Positions 6,775 through 8,247 of a stretch of 8,247 nucleotides of DNA are shown here, in pieces. Origin of the DNA: an uncultured Blautia sp. (GTDB lineage: Bacteria; Bacillota; Clostridia; Lachnospirales; Lachnospiraceae); contig URYM01000071.1 of assembly GCA_900552095.1 (NCBI GenBank), positions 1 through 8,247 of the forward strand, read 5' to 3'. How positions within the stretch are numbered: the stretch's first letter is position 1; each line of letters opens with the position of its first letter. A model generated the notes under the pieces. The model did no database searches and was not told where the DNA came from. It worked only from the letters and a program-made list of their open reading frames with translations. A program made the translations under genes and the position numbers.

Positions 6775-7191
6775 ATGAGCGATTGTATTTTTTGTAAAAT
6801 TGCAAATGGAGAGATTCCGGCGGCCGTCTTATACGAGGATGAAGACTTTCGGGTGATTCTGGATCTTGGCCCTGCCAGCAGAGGCCATGCTCTGATCTTG
6901 CCGAAGCAGCATTATGCCAGTCTTTTTGAAATGCCGGAGGATTTGCTGGGGAAAACCATCTGCCTGGCAAAGAAAGTGGGGATGGCGATGAAGAGAGCGC
7001 TGCACTGTGACGGACTGAATGTGGTGCAGAATAACGGGACAGCAGCAGGGCAGACGGTGTTCCATTTCCATATGCATCTGATCCCCAGATATGAGGAAGA
7101 CGGCGTGGGGATCGGCTGGAAACCGGGAACCCTGGAGGAAGAGGAGAAAGAGGAAATCTGCAGCCTGATATCGCAGGCGCTTCAGGAATAG
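6775..7191 (+). CDS. HIT-family protein (HinT-like nucleotide phosphoramidase/hydrolase)
   Basis: HIT proteins hydrolyse or transfer nucleotides through a nucleotidyl-histidine intermediate; the HinT branch typically cleaves AMP-lysine and related phosphoramidates, and its physiological role in bacteria is poorly defined. Counted from ATG 6775 the protein has 138 residues. N-terminal zinc ligands Cys4 and Cys7 (CIFCKI) are present, with His46 in PKQHY and the active-site triad HFHMH at 97-101, where His99 would be the nucleophile. NVVQNNGTAAGQTVFH (82-97) is characteristic of the family. The acidic C-terminus EEEEKEE (121-127) is unremarkable. ATG 6766 is in frame but abuts GGGAGG (6760-6765), so ATG 6775, 9 bases from GGAGG, is preferred. 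The gene is divergent from the kinase and followed by a long hairpin terminator. The exact substrate is unknown. Confidence 0.92.
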   Translation: MSDCIFCKIANGEIPAAVLYEDEDFRVILDLGPASRGHALILPKQHYASLFEMPEDLLGKTICLAKKVGMAMKRALHCDGLNVVQNNGTAAGQTVFHFHMHLIPRYEEDGVGIGWKPGTLEEEEKEEICSLISQALQE

Positions 7192-7202
7192 GAAGTAAGG
7201 AC

Positions 7203-7263
7203 AAAAGGGATATGGATTTCAGGGGCGTAATACGCGAAGCTCTGAGATCCATATCCCTTTTTA
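7203..7263 (+). terminator. Long hairpin terminator between HIT gene and murG, probably bidirectional
   Basis: Bases 7203-7224 pair with 7240-7261 over 22 consecutive positions, with two G-T wobbles (7218/7246 and 7223/7241). The top holds a second small hairpin, GCGTA/TACGC (7225-7229 with 7231-7235), leaving GAAG (7236-7239) as a bulge. On the + strand it ends in TTTTTATTT. On the minus strand the arm ends in TTTTG, a weaker T-run. It lies 11 bases after the HIT stop and 28 bases beyond the murG stop, so it can end both convergent transcripts. Confidence 0.85.
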
Positions 7264-7289
7264 TTTACAATTTCGCAGCAGTTTTTGAT

Positions 7290-8215
7290 TTATTTCTGAC
7301 ATTCCCGGATCAGCTGAAGGATTTTTTCAATGGAGTCAGTAGAACCGCCTTTTGACATCGCATCGATGAAAGCCTGACGGTTATCATAAAGCTGGTTCAC
7401 GGTATCAAGGAGGAGCTGATCCTGCAGAGTTTCCTCCTCCAGCACCATGCTGTAGCCCAGTTTTTCAAAGGAGCGGGCATTGAGGATCTGATCGCCCCGG
7501 CTGGCATTGGCGGAGAGAGGGATCAGCAGCATGGGTTTCCTGAGTGCGCAAAGCTCGCAGATGGCGTTGGCACCTGCCCGGGAGATGACGATGTCGGACA
7601 GAGCAAAGAGATCTGCCAGTTCTTTTTCGATATATTCGTACTGGACGTAACCCGGGGTGTTTTTCAGGGATTCATCCAGTTTTCCTTTTCCGCAGAGATG
7701 AATGACCTGAAATTTCTCCAGAAGCTGAGGCAGAATGGAGCGCACAGCGTTATTTACGGCCACAGATCCCAGGCTCCCGCCAATGATCAGGATTGTGGGT
7801 TTTGCAGCGGAAAATCCGGTGAAGTTCAGAGCCTGTACTTTGTCTCCTTTTAAGAGTTCCTGGCGGATCGGAGTGCCGGTGAGTACGGCTTTTCCTTCAG
7901 GAAGACAGGATACAGTCTCGGGAAAATTGCAGCAGACTTTTGCGGCGGAGGGGATACACAGTTTGTTGGCCAGCCCGGGAGTCATATCGGATTCATGGAT
8001 GATCGCCGGAATTTTACATTTTTTGGCAGCCAGGACAACAGGAACGGTAACAAATCCCCCTTTGGAGAATACAATGTCAGGTGAGAGCTCTTTCATCAGC
8101 TTTCTTGCTTCGGAGAACCCCTTCAGAACACGGAAAGGATCCGTGAAATTTTTGACGTCAAAATAGCGGCGCAGCTTTCCGGAAGAAATTCCGTAATAGG
8201 GAATCTTCATTTCTT
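7290..8215 (-). CDS. murG: MurG, UDP-GlcNAc:lipid I N-acetylglucosaminyltransferase (N-terminus missing)
   Basis: MurG adds GlcNAc to lipid I to form lipid II, the last cytoplasmic-face step of the peptidoglycan precursor pathway. The fragment keeps 306 residues counted from the internal Met at 8210: FSKGGFV (48-54), IPAIIHESDMTPGLANK (67-83) of the N-terminal domain, IIGGSLGS (142-149) opening the UDP-GlcNAc-binding C-terminal domain, SRAGANAICEL in its donor site, and the GDQILNA segment. Compared with a usual length of about 350-360, roughly 50 residues including the first glycine-rich loop (GGTAGH type) are missing. Met 8210 is not a start: it has no Shine-Dalgarno site, MKIPYYGISSGKL is internal in the family, and the frame continues as Glu-Glu to 8215, where genomic sequence gives way to adapter. 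The gene is therefore cut by the end of the insert, not by mutation. The stop is the complement of 7290-7292. It stands alone, not in a division/cell-wall cluster as far as can be seen. Confidence 0.93.
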
Positions 8216-8247
8216 CTGTCTCTTATACACATCTCCGAGCCCACGAG
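8216..8247. other. Nextera (Tn5) sequencing adapter, not genomic
   Basis: Bases 8216-8234 are CTGTCTCTTATACACATCT, the reverse complement of the 19-bp Tn5 mosaic end, and 8235-8247 are CCGAGCCCACGAG, the continuation of the Illumina Nextera read-2 transposase adapter, lacking only its last two bases. All 32 bases match as I recall the adapter. This is a library artefact left untrimmed at the contig end. Confidence 0.97.

Noticed and set aside
6695..7252. 185-residue minus strand ORF opposite the HIT gene
   Set aside because: Proline/serine-rich low-complexity translation, antisense to a conserved HIT gene and running through a terminator hairpin. Shadow frame.
7735..8166. 143-residue + strand ORF opposite murG
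   Set aside because: Fully antisense to clear MurG sequence, with no recognisable motif or ribosome site.
8216..8234. Tn5 mosaic end as evidence for a natural transposon
   Set aside because: The bases that follow match the synthetic Nextera adapter, not IS50 or Tn5, and the match stops at the contig end.

Overview
The window reads as DNA from the Clostridia, most likely Lachnospiraceae. The basis is strong purine-rich Shine-Dalgarno sites, GTG starts, the gene neighbourhood (biotin ligase / small acidic protein / type III pantothenate kinase / DusB) and the style of the proteins. It does not look like one uniform piece of genome. It falls into two blocks that meet near 5360-5400 and ends in 32 bases of synthetic sequencing adapter.

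Left block (1 to about 5360) has moderate GC and every gene on the + strand, packed as one operon. It holds the tail of an unrecognised gene, a small GNRA-loop hairpin, a patatin-like phospholipase open in frame into ornithine carbamoyltransferase (argF), bifunctional biotin ligase/repressor (birA), a small acidic protein of the DUF6145 type, type III pantothenate kinase (coaX) and tRNA-dihydrouridine synthase (dusB). Gaps are 20 bp or less, two junctions are 1 bp apart or overlapping, and each gene has its own ribosome site. An intrinsic terminator follows dusB, then a near-consensus vegetative promoter. In many Clostridia greA and lysS follow dusB; here they are absent.

Right block (about 5380-8215) is visibly richer in GC and its genes alternate in strand: a rhomboid-type intramembrane serine protease (+), a small soluble orphan histidine kinase (-) that overlaps it tail to tail, a HIT-family nucleotide hydrolase/transferase (+), a long hairpin terminator, and murG (-). 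MurG has lost about 50 N-terminal residues because the insert stops at 8215. From 8216 on the sequence is the Nextera (Tn5) read-2 adapter, not biology.

The left genes are core metabolism and tRNA modification (arginine/citrulline, biotin attachment, coenzyme A, dihydrouridine). The right genes are envelope and signalling housekeeping. I see no phage, insertion sequence, CRISPR array, tRNA, rRNA or toxin-antitoxin system, and nothing that convincingly makes a new system. The points most worth a second look are the patatin-argF in-frame fusion, the probable chimeric joint near 5370 with a rhomboid gene lacking a normal start, the adapter end, and two adjoining Spo0A-box-like 10-mers between the orphan kinase and the HIT gene.
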